A stretch of DNA of 7,942 nucleotides from AM-0621 sp964573505 (GTDB taxonomy: Bacteria; Planctomycetota; Planctomycetia; Planctomycetales; Planctomycetaceae): the NCBI GenBank assembly GCA_964573505.1, contig CAZNMS010000422.1, positions 1 to 7,942 on the forward strand, read 5' to 3'. The notes below the pieces were generated by a model. It did no database searches. It had not been told where the DNA came from and saw only the letters and a program-made list of their open reading frames with translations. Each line of letters opens with the position of its first letter. Positions within the stretch are counted from its first letter, which is position 1. Shown here one piece after another: positions 1-6,667 of the stretch. Both the position numbers and the translations under genes were made by a program.

Positions 1-27
1 TCGACGGACTACAAGTCCGTCGTACCA
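1..27 (-). repeat. REP-like hairpin repeat, family B, copy 1
   Basis: These 27 bases are identical to 1106-1132. Read on the minus strand, the copy is TGGTAC followed by GACGGACT, a 3-nt loop (TGT) and AGTCCGTC, so it is an 8-bp perfect hairpin directly preceded by the tetranucleotide GTAC. A further copy in opposite orientation lies at 1072-1095. Because the window starts here, a head-to-head partner to the left cannot be excluded. Exact recurrence more than 1 kb away outside genes shows a dispersed repeat. Its assignment as REP-like rests on the architecture only. Confidence 0.85.
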
Positions 28-48
28 ATGTTCCTCACCCATTGTGCC

Positions 49-130
49 GGCCCGCGACCGGGCCTCTCGAAGGACTCGTGTAACGCGAGTTACAGAAGTT
101 GATTGCGAGCCGTCTCGGAGCGTGTCCGAG
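49..130. other. Cluster of three compact hairpins in non-coding DNA
   Basis: Three perfect 6-bp hairpins follow one another. At 49-64, GGCCCG pairs with CGGGCC around a CGAC loop. At 79-94, TGTAAC pairs with GTTACA around GCGA, a GNRA-type tetraloop. At 114-130, CTCGGA pairs with TCCGAG around GCGTG. The last one touches the first base of the inverted repeat that starts at 130. The stretch has no credible coding frame. It could be part of a structured RNA, the remnant of a larger repeat, or the 3' trailer of a gene left of the window; the sequence does not decide. Confidence 0.45.
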
Positions 131-355
131 TAGCTTGGGATTCCATCCCGAGCCGCAGCGGGATGACGTTCGCCTTCACAAGTTAAATCTCCCGTCACGA
201 GCGAACTCGCAGTCTCGTATTCATCCCACACAACGTCCTTCGGACATCAAAAACTGCCTCGTCAATTGCGACTCCCCTCGGCAACGACTGACGACAACTC
301 GCAACACCTAAGTCCGTCTTTCCCCGCTGCTGCTCGGGATGGAATCCCAAGCTAC
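130..355. repeat. Inverted pair of REP-like repeats, family A (GTAG type)
   Basis: Bases 130-162 and 323-355 are reverse complements over 33 nt with one internal mismatch. They enclose about 160 bases (163-322) with no credible gene. Each arm starts at its outer end with GTAG followed by an imperfect 8-bp hairpin (CTTGGGAT, loop TCC, ATCCCGAG, one T-G wobble), then GCAGCGGG-type sequence towards the inside. GTAG 5' of a hairpin is the known signature of REP sequences recognised by REP-associated tyrosine transposases, and head-to-head pairs resemble BIMEs. The other reading is a short MITE with 33-bp terminal inverted repeats, but I find no target-site duplication next to 130 or 355. No transposase gene is in the window. 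Confidence 0.75.
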
Positions 356-365
356 GGCTTCTAGA

Positions 366-410
366 AACGAAAAAGGCGAGTGGCTCTGAGGGGAACAGAG
401 CGCACTCGCC
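366..410 (-). terminator. Rho-independent terminator of the small membrane-protein gene
   Basis: GGCGAGTG (375-382) pairs with CACTCGCC (403-410), and GCTCTG (383-388) with CAGAGC (396-401). This gives a 14-bp stem with one bulged base (402) and a 7-nt loop. On the minus strand the stem is followed by TTTTT (370-374), then CG and TTT. It lies about 40 bases after the TAG stop of the 450-707 gene, which is the right place and orientation for its terminator. The plus strand has no U-tract after the stem, so it is probably one-directional. Confidence 0.85.
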
Positions 411-449
411 GCACGAAGGGGGACGAACAACTTCAGCCCGGGGGAGCTG

Positions 450-707
450 CTATTGCTTCTTGGGTAACGCGACCGAATACAGCATCGTGACGCTGCCGAT
501 CGAAATCAGAGTGAACGCCAACCACTGCGGCGGCATGAAGACTTTTTGCTTGTCGTTGTTCAACGTCATGAACATGCCGCGGAACTCCTCGGGGCGAGGA
601 GCTTCGGGCTCGTGTTTCAGGTTCAGCACCATTTGGTCGACCATCAAGAACGACCCGCCACACAGGCACACGAATAAGCCGGTCGCAAAGGCGATTGCTC
701 GTAACAT
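450..707 (-). CDS. Small two-helix membrane protein, unknown function
   Basis: This is an 85-aa protein that I do not recognise. Residues about 3-24 (AIAFATGLFVCLCGGSFLMV) form a first hydrophobic segment that could be a signal anchor. Residues about 62-81 (WLAFTLISIGSVTMLYSVAL) form a second. The polar middle (about 30-60) is rich in Glu, Pro and Lys, and the C-terminus is basic (PKKQ). Two helices joined by a polar loop of about 35 residues suggest a hairpin in the inner membrane. The start at 707 is preferred because GAGG lies 6 bases upstream and the hydrophobic segment follows at once. The frame stays open upstream to 1178, but that part translates the 1072-1132 repeat and does not look like protein. 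A terminator follows the stop, so the gene is probably monocistronic. Function cannot be inferred. Confidence 0.8.
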   Translation of the reverse strand: MLRAIAFATGLFVCLCGGSFLMVDQMVLNLKHEPEAPRPEEFRGMFMTLNNDKQKVFMPPQWLAFTLISIGSVTMLYSVALPKKQ

Positions 708-1071
708 AAGAAGCCTCGGTGAATCACTGCTGCAAGAACGATGCTCGGAATGGATCGAACTGAGTCTGCTGCGCATGACGATTGTCATCGCGCCTTGCGG
801 TGCTCGATCGACCGGCTGAAGCCGAGACGACGAACGATGGTGCGCCGCGCTCAGTCGCCATTCCGCAGCATTCGATATCGACTGCGTCATGCATCGCATT
901 GAGCAACAGCACTCAAGTTTGCTCGTTTCCGACCGCCGCGCGGCGAACTCAACAATCGCAGTCATTCTTCGCAGGACGCCTTTCACTCCGATCAATCGCA
1001 ATGATCGGGTCGTGTCGAAAAGTCCGCTCTCATAAGCGACCGGCAAAATGGAACTTCCCGCCAAGAGCCCC
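708..1071. other. Gene-less stretch with one strong hairpin
   Basis: I see no credible gene here on either strand; the open frames read as Ser/Arg-rich noise. It must hold the promoter of the 450-707 gene, but I cannot pick convincing -35 and -10 boxes. The clearest structure is a hairpin at 771-793: GCGCATGAC pairs with GTCATCGCGC through 9 bp with one bulged base and a GATT loop, 64-86 bases upstream of the small gene's start. A weaker dyad, TTGAG and CTCAA separated by 8 bases, lies at 899-916. Either could be a leader structure or an operator; neither is established. Confidence 0.4.
714..717 (-). promoter_or_regulatory. Shine-Dalgarno of the small membrane-protein gene
   Basis: On the minus strand GAGG sits 6 bases before the ATG at 707. 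It decides the start: the longer open frame, up to 1178, has no comparable site. Confidence 0.6.
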
Positions 1072-1132
1072 GTACGACGGACTTGCAGTCCGTCGCGCTG
1101 CTGAATCGACGGACTACAAGTCCGTCGTACCA
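1072..1132. repeat. Inverted pair of REP-like repeats, family B (GTAC type)
   Basis: Bases 1072-1095 and 1107-1130 are reverse complements over 24 nt with one mismatch (the loop reads TGC in one arm and TGT in the other), separated by 11 bases. Each arm starts at its outer end with GTAC followed by GACGGACT, a 3-nt loop and AGTCCGTC. Each arm can therefore fold by itself, and the pair can fold into a 24-bp stem. The copy at 1106-1132 matches 1-27 base for base. The pair begins about 70 bases after the lhr stop codon. In a transcript it would form a very stable 3' structure that could stop or protect the lhr mRNA, although only scattered U-runs follow it. Confidence 0.85.
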
Positions 1133-1199
1133 GTAAGAACTCATTTGCCGCGCTCATCAGCATCGACCGGGCAGTCATGCTCGGCCCGAAGCAACGCCG

Positions 1200-4100
1200 C
1201 TACCGACGTCGAGATGCAACGTAGAGCAACCCGCGACTCGTCTCCTGAAAGCCATTTCGCAGCAACAACGCCGCGAATGGAGTCTTCGTTGCCGGTTCGC
1301 CATTGATGGTTGCGAGTTCCAATGCGAGACCGTGCGACGACTCTTCAACGAGTGCCTTCACAATCACTTCGTTCGCGGCATCGGGATCCGCCAGCAAGCT
1401 CGCATAGACGAGCAATGACTCGCGCGAGCGACTCAGATGAGCGAGCAAATGACCGCGCCAGATGACGACCTTTGCTCCGGCTGCTCGTTGCGGACGAGCG
1501 TCAAGACCGGGCAGCTCGGGCCATGTAATCGCTGCTCCATAGGGGTTCGCGGGATCGACCGCAGACATGACGACAACTTCCGCTTCGTCCTCAAGTGCAT
1601 TGCGATCGGCTCGCAGTCGTTCGTCCGCTCCGGGCCATGCAAACTGAGCCGCGCCCAGTCCCGCGATGAAGTAGCCGCGTCGCAATCGTCCTGCTTCTTC
1701 GAGTGCCTTCAGGACGGGATAGACCGATGAGAAGCCGCCGTCGATGCCTTCACTCACAACAGCTTCGCGCGTCAGCACGCCGTGCCGTTCAACCAATTGC
1801 AAAGCCCGCGCTGTGAGTCGCTCGGTGTCAGTCGTCACCGCCTCGGTCGGTAACGCCCAGCGCCCTTCGGAGCCGGGCAATGCGACTGTTCGTCGCGAGC
1901 GAAACATCGGACGAGAGCGTCGCTCTTCTGATCGTCGAGCAGCAGAACTTCGAAACAACGACCGCACGGGTCGCAATGTGTCGTTCGTCAGTCGGCCCGC
2001 CCAAACGAGCCGCCAAATGGCATCCAGCAAGTCGTTCGGGAAGCCGCTGATCAACGTGAGCAACGTCTCGAAGAACAATGCTCCGCGCTGACGAATGACG
2101 TCGATGATCTGCGGCTCGAGTGGATCGGCTTGCGAAGCATCGCTGCGTAGATCGGCCTCAACGGAGTCCGCCAAATACAACGCAACGCGACCGTCATGAC
2201 TGCCGAGAGTTCCGCATCCGCGCCAAAACACTTCACCGGCTGCGAGCAGTTCATCGAGATCACTCGACTTAAAGTTGCTCACTCGCGCCGGCAGGATTTC
2301 TTGTTCGAGAACCGTGAACGGCAGCGCGAGTCCTTGCAGTTGCTGAATGACGTCGAGCAGCCCATCAAGCCCGCGACGCGGACGCGAGACACTCTGCCAA
2401 CTGAGCAAGAACCGCGCGTATTGAGCAGCTTCAACGGGCTCAACTTGCCGCCTCAACTTCGCGAGCGATCGCTGCTTGATGATTCGCAGAGCATCGACAT
2501 CGCACCATTCGCGACCGCGTCCGCTCGGCAAGAACTCGCCCTCGATCACTCGTTCGCGCAGAGCGAGACGTTGCAACGCAAGTCGGATCGGCCCCGGCCC
2601 GATGCCGAAACGCGCGGCGACATCATCCAATCGAAACGGTCCGTGAGTTCGCGCATACCGCGCGACGAGATCGCCGAGCGGGTCACTCACTGACTCGCGC
2701 CAAGTTGGCGCTAATTCCGACGGCAACTGGATACCGAGTGCATCCCGATAACGACTCGCATCCTCAACGGCAGCGAACCTCGTTTGTCCGGCGATTGCGA
2801 TCTCAACAATGCGCTTCGCCTCTTTGAGCCGAACGATGCGATTCGCAGCGTCGTCATGATCGCCGATTCGGAGCGCAAGCTCTTCACAACTGAGTTCGCC
2901 AATCTCTCGCAGCAAGTCATGCGTCGCGTCGAGAGTTCGATCAAACGCGGTCTCGCCGTGCGGCACGATCGCGAGCGATGCATTCGTTGTTACATCCGTC
3001 GTCAGCGACTTCGGCTTCGCGATTAACGAGTCGGTTTCTCTCAGCACGAGTCGCTGCTGCTCTCGCTCGAACTGCACGATGACATCGGCGTCGAGCAACT
3101 CGCGCAGTTCGGCTTCTCCGAGCAGTTCACGCAGTTGCTTGAAGTCGAGCGACAACGCTTGAGCGCGGCGTTCTGCGGGCGGCACATCGCCGTCATACAT
3201 GAAGTTCGACGAGAACGTGAAAAGCACTGCCGCAGCGAATGGAGACGGCCCCTTCGTGACGACTTGCTTTACGCGAATCACTCGCCGCTCAACGTCTGCG
3301 AGCACCGTCTTTAAGCCCGTGAGATCAAAGACATCGCGCAGTGTTTCGCGATAGGTCTCCAGCAAGATCGGGAATTCGGGGAATCGCTTCGCGACCTTCA
3401 AGAGATCGGCAGACTTCCGCCGCTGCAGCCATAACGGAGTGCGCCGACCGGGACTGCGTCGCGGCAAGAGCAACGCTCGCGCAGCGTTCTCTCGAAACCG
3501 CGCAGCGAAGAGCGCCGTTGAGTCGAGGTCGCGCACAACGAGATCTTCGATGTCGGCAACCGGCGGAAAGAAGAGCTTGAGATCCGGTGCCTCGTCCGTT
3601 TCCGGCAAGCGAAAGACGATGCCGTCGTCGGTCCATGTGACGTCGAAGTCAGCGGTCGGAGCCGAGCGCGCATCCGCGTCTGCCTGCTGCGATGAGTCGC
3701 GCTCAAGAGCATCACTCTGAGAGACCGCCGCGCTCGCATCCCGCGCATGAAGCTGACTCGCGATTGCCGTCGCCCATGCGGCATGCACTCGCGCTCCAAA
3801 CGGCGAGAGAAGCACGACTCGCCAGTCTCCGACTTCATCTACGAAGCACTCGACGATGATCAGCTTGTCGCTCGGTAGTTCGCCCGTTTGCTCAAGCTGC
3901 TCGTGCAAGTACGCGAGCAAGTTATGAGCGGCTCGCTCATCGAGTCCGTGCTGCTCAACGAGCAATGATTGAGCGGCCTCTTGCTCAAGCTTCACCAATC
4001 GCCGCGCCAACGAACCGATCGCCACTCCGAATTCGTAAGGGCGTCCCGGTCCATCTCCTCTCCAGAATGGCATGCGTCCGGGTTCACCGGGAGCAGCGAC

Positions 4101-5834
4101 AACGAGCACTCGATCATGCGTGATGTCGATCGCGCGCCATGAAGAAGCTCCGAGCTGAAAGACATCACCGACGCGCGTCTCGAAGACCATTTCTTCATCG
4201 AGTTCGCCGACGCGACTTCCCGGCTGCCCGTCGTCTCCCTGCAAGAAGACCCCGTAGAGGCCGCGATCGGGAATCGTCCCGGCATTGAAGACAGCAAGCC
4301 GATGCGTACTCGCGCGGGGACTGAGCACGTCGCTCTCGCGGTCCCATGTGAAACGCGGACGCAGTTCGGCGAACTCTGCTGACGGATAGCGCCCTGAAAG
4401 AAGATCGAGCGCTCCGACGAACGCACTGCGCGGCAAGTCATGAAACGGAGCGGCCGCTTTCAGCGTGCGAAAGACGTCGCTCACCGCAATCGGTCCGAGC
4501 GCCACCATTGCGACGATCTGCTGAGCGAGCACGTCCAATGGATTGCGAGGATAGAACGTCTCTTCGACATGCCCGTCGCGCATGCGTTCTGCAGCCGCGC
4601 TGCAGGCAAGCAAGTCTCCTCGATACTTCGGAAAGATGACGCCTTTCGACGGAGCCCCGACTTGATGTCCGGCGCGTCCAATGCGCTGCAATCCCGATGC
4701 GATCGACGGCGGCGCTTCGATCTGAATGACGAGATCAACCGCTCCCATATCGATGCCGAGTTCGAGCGATGATGTCGCAACGATTGCTCGCAACTCCGAG
4801 TTCTTCAGCCGCCACTCAATCTGCTGACGAGCATCTTTCGAGAGCGAGCCGTGATGCGCGAGTGCGAGTTCTTCATCAGCCAATTGATTGATCGCGCCTG
4901 CCAGTCGTTCTGCCAATCGCCGGTTGTTGACGAACAAGATCGTCGAGCGATGCGATCGAATCAGCTCGACCAATCTCGGATGAATCGCCGGCCAAATTGT
5001 CGGCGGAGTGCGCGAAGCCTCTGCACTCTCGGGTGACTCCGTTCGATTGCGTCCGAGTGCCGCAAGATCCTCAACCGGCACTTCAATCGTGAGTTCAAGC
5101 TGCTTCTTTCTTCCGGCCTCAACGATCTCAACGGGTCGCGGAATCAACGCTGACTCGTCATCGGCAAGCTCTGCTCCTCCGAGCAAGCGAGCAACTTCAT
5201 CGAGCGGTCGCTGCGTTGCCGACAATCCGATCCGCTGCATCGGCGATCGAGTCCGATCATGCTCGCGCCGCAATGCTTCGAGTCGTTCGAGCGACGCGAA
5301 GAGATGTGCTCCGCGCTTCGTTGCAACGAGCGAATGAATCTCGTCGACGATCACAGTCTCGACATTTCGAAGGACGTCTCGCGCTCGCGAAGTCAGCAAC
5401 AGAAAGAGCGACTCCGGCGTTGTAATAAGGATGTCAGGCGGTTCGCGCCCGAGTTTCGCGCGTTCGGCTGCCGGAGTGTCTCCCGAACGAACTCCGATCT
5501 TCAGTCTGCGATAGATGCTGCCATTCGAGTTCGCGAACTCGCACAACTGAGCGATCGGCGTTTTCAGATTGCGTTCGATGTCGACCCCGAGTGCCTTCAA
5601 TGGCGAGACGTAAAGCACTCGCACGCCGGAATGAGGAGCCCGCTCCTCGCCAAACATCAAACGGTCAATCGCGACTAAGAACGCAGCGAGAGTCTTTCCC
5701 GATCCCGTCGGCGCCAGCAGCAGTGCATTTCGCTGCTCCGCCACAACGGGCCATGCTCGCATTTGGACGGCTGTCGGTTGCCCGTAGGTTCGCTCGAACC
5801 AATCGCAAAGTGTCGAATGAAAGTGATCGCGCAT
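1200..5834 (-). CDS. lhr: Lhr family large ATP-dependent helicase
   Basis: The protein has 1544 aa, close to E. coli Lhr (1538 aa). Lhr is an SF2 3'-5' helicase that translocates on single-stranded DNA and unwinds DNA and RNA:DNA duplexes; it is linked to DNA repair. Visible motifs: Q-motif-like start (about 18-28, GQPTAVQMRAW), Walker A APTGSGKT (41-48), DEIH (164-167), SAT (205-207), motif V SLELGIDMG (356-364) and motif VI QRIGRAGH (383-390). A winged helix and the Lhr beta-rich region follow, with PFWRGDG at 589-595. The C-terminal half (about 860-1544) is the Lhr CTD of winged-helix modules related to the AlkZ/YcaQ family, ending with DPANPYG (1427-1433) and INGEPATKTPF (1510-1520). Ser/Asp-rich (690-728) and Arg/Ser-rich (1288-1316) stretches are probably flexible linkers. 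The ATG at 5834 is upstream of the Q motif, so it fits the family, but its ribosome binding site is weak. No frameshift is seen. The gene stands alone, with no metallophosphoesterase partner in view. Confidence 0.96.
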   Translation of the reverse strand: MRDHFHSTLCDWFERTYGQPTAVQMRAWPVVAEQRNALLLAPTGSGKTLAAFLVAIDRLMFGEERAPHSGVRVLYVSPLKALGVDIERNLKTPIAQLCEFANSNGSIYRRLKIGVRSGDTPAAERAKLGREPPDILITTPESLFLLLTSRARDVLRNVETVIVDEIHSLVATKRGAHLFASLERLEALRREHDRTRSPMQRIGLSATQRPLDEVARLLGGAELADDESALIPRPVEIVEAGRKKQLELTIEVPVEDLAALGRNRTESPESAEASRTPPTIWPAIHPRLVELIRSHRSTILFVNNRRLAERLAGAINQLADEELALAHHGSLSKDARQQIEWRLKNSELRAIVATSSLELGIDMGAVDLVIQIEAPPSIASGLQRIGRAGHQVGAPSKGVIFPKYRGDLLACSAAAERMRDGHVEETFYPRNPLDVLAQQIVAMVALGPIAVSDVFRTLKAAAPFHDLPRSAFVGALDLLSGRYPSAEFAELRPRFTWDRESDVLSPRASTHRLAVFNAGTIPDRGLYGVFLQGDDGQPGSRVGELDEEMVFETRVGDVFQLGASSWRAIDITHDRVLVVAAPGEPGRMPFWRGDGPGRPYEFGVAIGSLARRLVKLEQEAAQSLLVEQHGLDERAAHNLLAYLHEQLEQTGELPSDKLIIVECFVDEVGDWRVVLLSPFGARVHAAWATAIASQLHARDASAAVSQSDALERDSSQQADADARSAPTADFDVTWTDDGIVFRLPETDEAPDLKLFFPPVADIEDLVVRDLDSTALFAARFRENAARALLLPRRSPGRRTPLWLQRRKSADLLKVAKRFPEFPILLETYRETLRDVFDLTGLKTVLADVERRVIRVKQVVTKGPSPFAAAVLFTFSSNFMYDGDVPPAERRAQALSLDFKQLRELLGEAELRELLDADVIVQFEREQQRLVLRETDSLIAKPKSLTTDVTTNASLAIVPHGETAFDRTLDATHDLLREIGELSCEELALRIGDHDDAANRIVRLKEAKRIVEIAIAGQTRFAAVEDASRYRDALGIQLPSELAPTWRESVSDPLGDLVARYARTHGPFRLDDVAARFGIGPGPIRLALQRLALRERVIEGEFLPSGRGREWCDVDALRIIKQRSLAKLRRQVEPVEAAQYARFLLSWQSVSRPRRGLDGLLDVIQQLQGLALPFTVLEQEILPARVSNFKSSDLDELLAAGEVFWRGCGTLGSHDGRVALYLADSVEADLRSDASQADPLEPQIIDVIRQRGALFFETLLTLISGFPNDLLDAIWRLVWAGRLTNDTLRPVRSLFRSSAARRSEERRSRPMFRSRRTVALPGSEGRWALPTEAVTTDTERLTARALQLVERHGVLTREAVVSEGIDGGFSSVYPVLKALEEAGRLRRGYFIAGLGAAQFAWPGADERLRADRNALEDEAEVVVMSAVDPANPYGAAITWPELPGLDARPQRAAGAKVVIWRGHLLAHLSRSRESLLVYASLLADPDAANEVIVKALVEESSHGLALELATINGEPATKTPFAALLLRNGFQETSRGLLYVASRRR

Positions 5835-5942
5835 CGTGGTCGCTCGAACTCAATGAAGGCAGTCTCTCGACGAACGAAGTACCGCAATTCACGCGCGTTC
5901 GATAGGGCTCTCGCAATTGCAGACGAGCGAACTCGCAGCATC

Positions 5943-5984
5943 AAAACGAAGCAGGCCACTGACTCTCGCGAGTCAGTGGCCTGC
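5943..5984 (-). terminator. Rho-independent terminator after the STAS gene
   Basis: A perfect 15-bp stem (5951-5965 with 5970-5984) closes a TCGC loop, and on the minus strand it is followed by TTCGTTTT. It lies 76 bases after the STAS stop codon and about 110 bases before the lhr start. It should therefore end STAS transcription and leave lhr to its own promoter within about 5835-5942. I could not identify that promoter with confidence. No U-tract follows on the plus strand. Confidence 0.85.
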
Positions 5985-6059
5985 GCCGATGAACTGCATT
6001 CTTGCTGGTGACAACTGCCGCCGCTTCAGCGAGTCGCCACTGAAGTCGCTCGACTCACG

Positions 6060-6404
6060 TTAAGCCGGCAACGCGGACTTCTCGGTATCGTGAATGCGGA
6101 AGAGGCGATCGACGCGAGTGATCGCGAGCGTCTCGATGAGTTGCGGTTCGAGGCTGCAAAGTCGCAAATCGCCGCCGTAGCTCTCAACGAGCTTCTTCAA
6201 CTGCAACACATAGCCAATCGCGATGCTGTGCAAGAATGAGACTCGCCGAAAGTTGACGATCAACAGTTCGGGCTGCTCGTTCCTTACCGCTTCGATCAGC
6301 TCGCCAAAAACGGCGTCGCAGTTCGCTGCGTCGATGTGATGCTCGGAAAACCGAGCGATGAGCGCACCGTCAATGCGGTGCAAGTCTTGATGCTGTGCTT
6401 GCAT
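6060..6404 (-). CDS. STAS-domain protein (anti-sigma factor antagonist-like)
   Basis: This 114-aa protein is a single STAS domain of the SpoIIAA/RsbV type. Such proteins bind an anti-sigma kinase or another partner, and binding is switched by Ser/Thr phosphorylation. Supporting the call: a beta-strand (about 44-56, PELLIVNFRRVSF), the loop FLHSIAIG (57-64), helix 65-76, GGDLRLCSL (77-85) and an end helix with ETLAITRVDRLFRI (91-104). The length is typical for a stand-alone STAS protein. In B. subtilis SpoIIAA the loop is DSSG with Ser58 phosphorylated; here it aligns as HSIA, so Ser60 matches Ser57 and Ile61 replaces the phosphoacceptor. The start at 6404 begins just before the domain, with a weak GAG upstream; the open frame reaches 6548, but that extension is Arg/Ser-rich and unlike STAS. 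No kinase or phosphatase partner is in the window. Confidence 0.88.
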   Translation of the reverse strand: MQAQHQDLHRIDGALIARFSEHHIDAANCDAVFGELIEAVRNEQPELLIVNFRRVSFLHSIAIGYVLQLKKLVESYGGDLRLCSLEPQLIETLAITRVDRLFRIHDTEKSALPA

Positions 6405-6447
6405 GACTAACTCGATGTTGATTGGCCCGGACTGGGAATGGTCCGTC

Positions 6448-6471
6448 GAGCGTCGCCTGAAGAGGACGCTC
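6448..6471 (-). promoter_or_regulatory. Hairpin in the leader of the STAS gene
   Basis: On the minus strand GAGCGTCCT pairs with AGGCGACGCTC around CTTC, giving 9 bp with a 2-nt bulge, 44-67 bases before the start codon. A second 5-bp hairpin (CGGAC with GTCCG, 6428-6445) lies between it and the gene. There is no U-tract and no riboswitch family that I recognise, so any regulatory role is a guess. Confidence 0.3.
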
Positions 6472-6667
6472 GAAACATGGCTCCGCAAATCACACCGATC
6501 GGCCCGATCGGCGAAGCGGGGACAGCGATCGGTCACAATCGCCGCCACTCCGCTTAGCCCGGTTCAGGTAGGCATCGTGCCCCGAGCCTCTTTCTAACCG
6601 CCCGCGACGAAATTCGTTTCGCGGAAATCTGTTCGCTGCGGGAGTTCGCACCGGCTTGCCGGCAAAC

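Noticed and set aside
99..311. Plus-strand open frame of 70 codons
   Set aside because: It spans the inverted repeat, is Arg/Ser/Thr-rich without any domain pattern, and has no Shine-Dalgarno; it is an accident of non-coding DNA.
708..1178. N-terminal extension of the small membrane-protein frame up to 1178
   Set aside because: The extension translates the 1072-1132 repeat and Ser/Arg-rich noise. The start at 707 has a GAGG site and is followed directly by a hydrophobic segment.
782..1306. Plus-strand open frame of 174 codons
   Set aside because: It runs through the repeat pair and antisense into the end of lhr; the composition is unlike protein and no family motif is seen.
1437..5678. Many antisense open frames of 60-165 codons inside lhr
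   Set aside because: They are Arg/Ser-rich shadows caused by the codon use of lhr; none has recognisable motifs.
197..5938. A 16-base match between 197-212 and 5923-5938
   Set aside because: It is short, made of common Arg/Glu-type words (gagcga, actcgc) frequent all over the window, with no similarity beyond the match.
6496..6532. Three copies of CGATCGG upstream of the STAS gene
   Set aside because: Such words are common in this sequence, spacing is irregular (9 and 21 bases), and no match to a known operator is evident.
6405..6548. Upstream extension of the STAS frame
   Set aside because: The added 48 residues are Arg/Ser/Cys-rich and lie over the leader hairpins; the STAS fold starts right after the Met at 6404.
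6605..6640. Hairpin after the ArsR stop as a terminator
   Set aside because: The stem has a 3-base bulge and no U-tract follows on the minus strand, so it does not meet the pattern of an intrinsic terminator.
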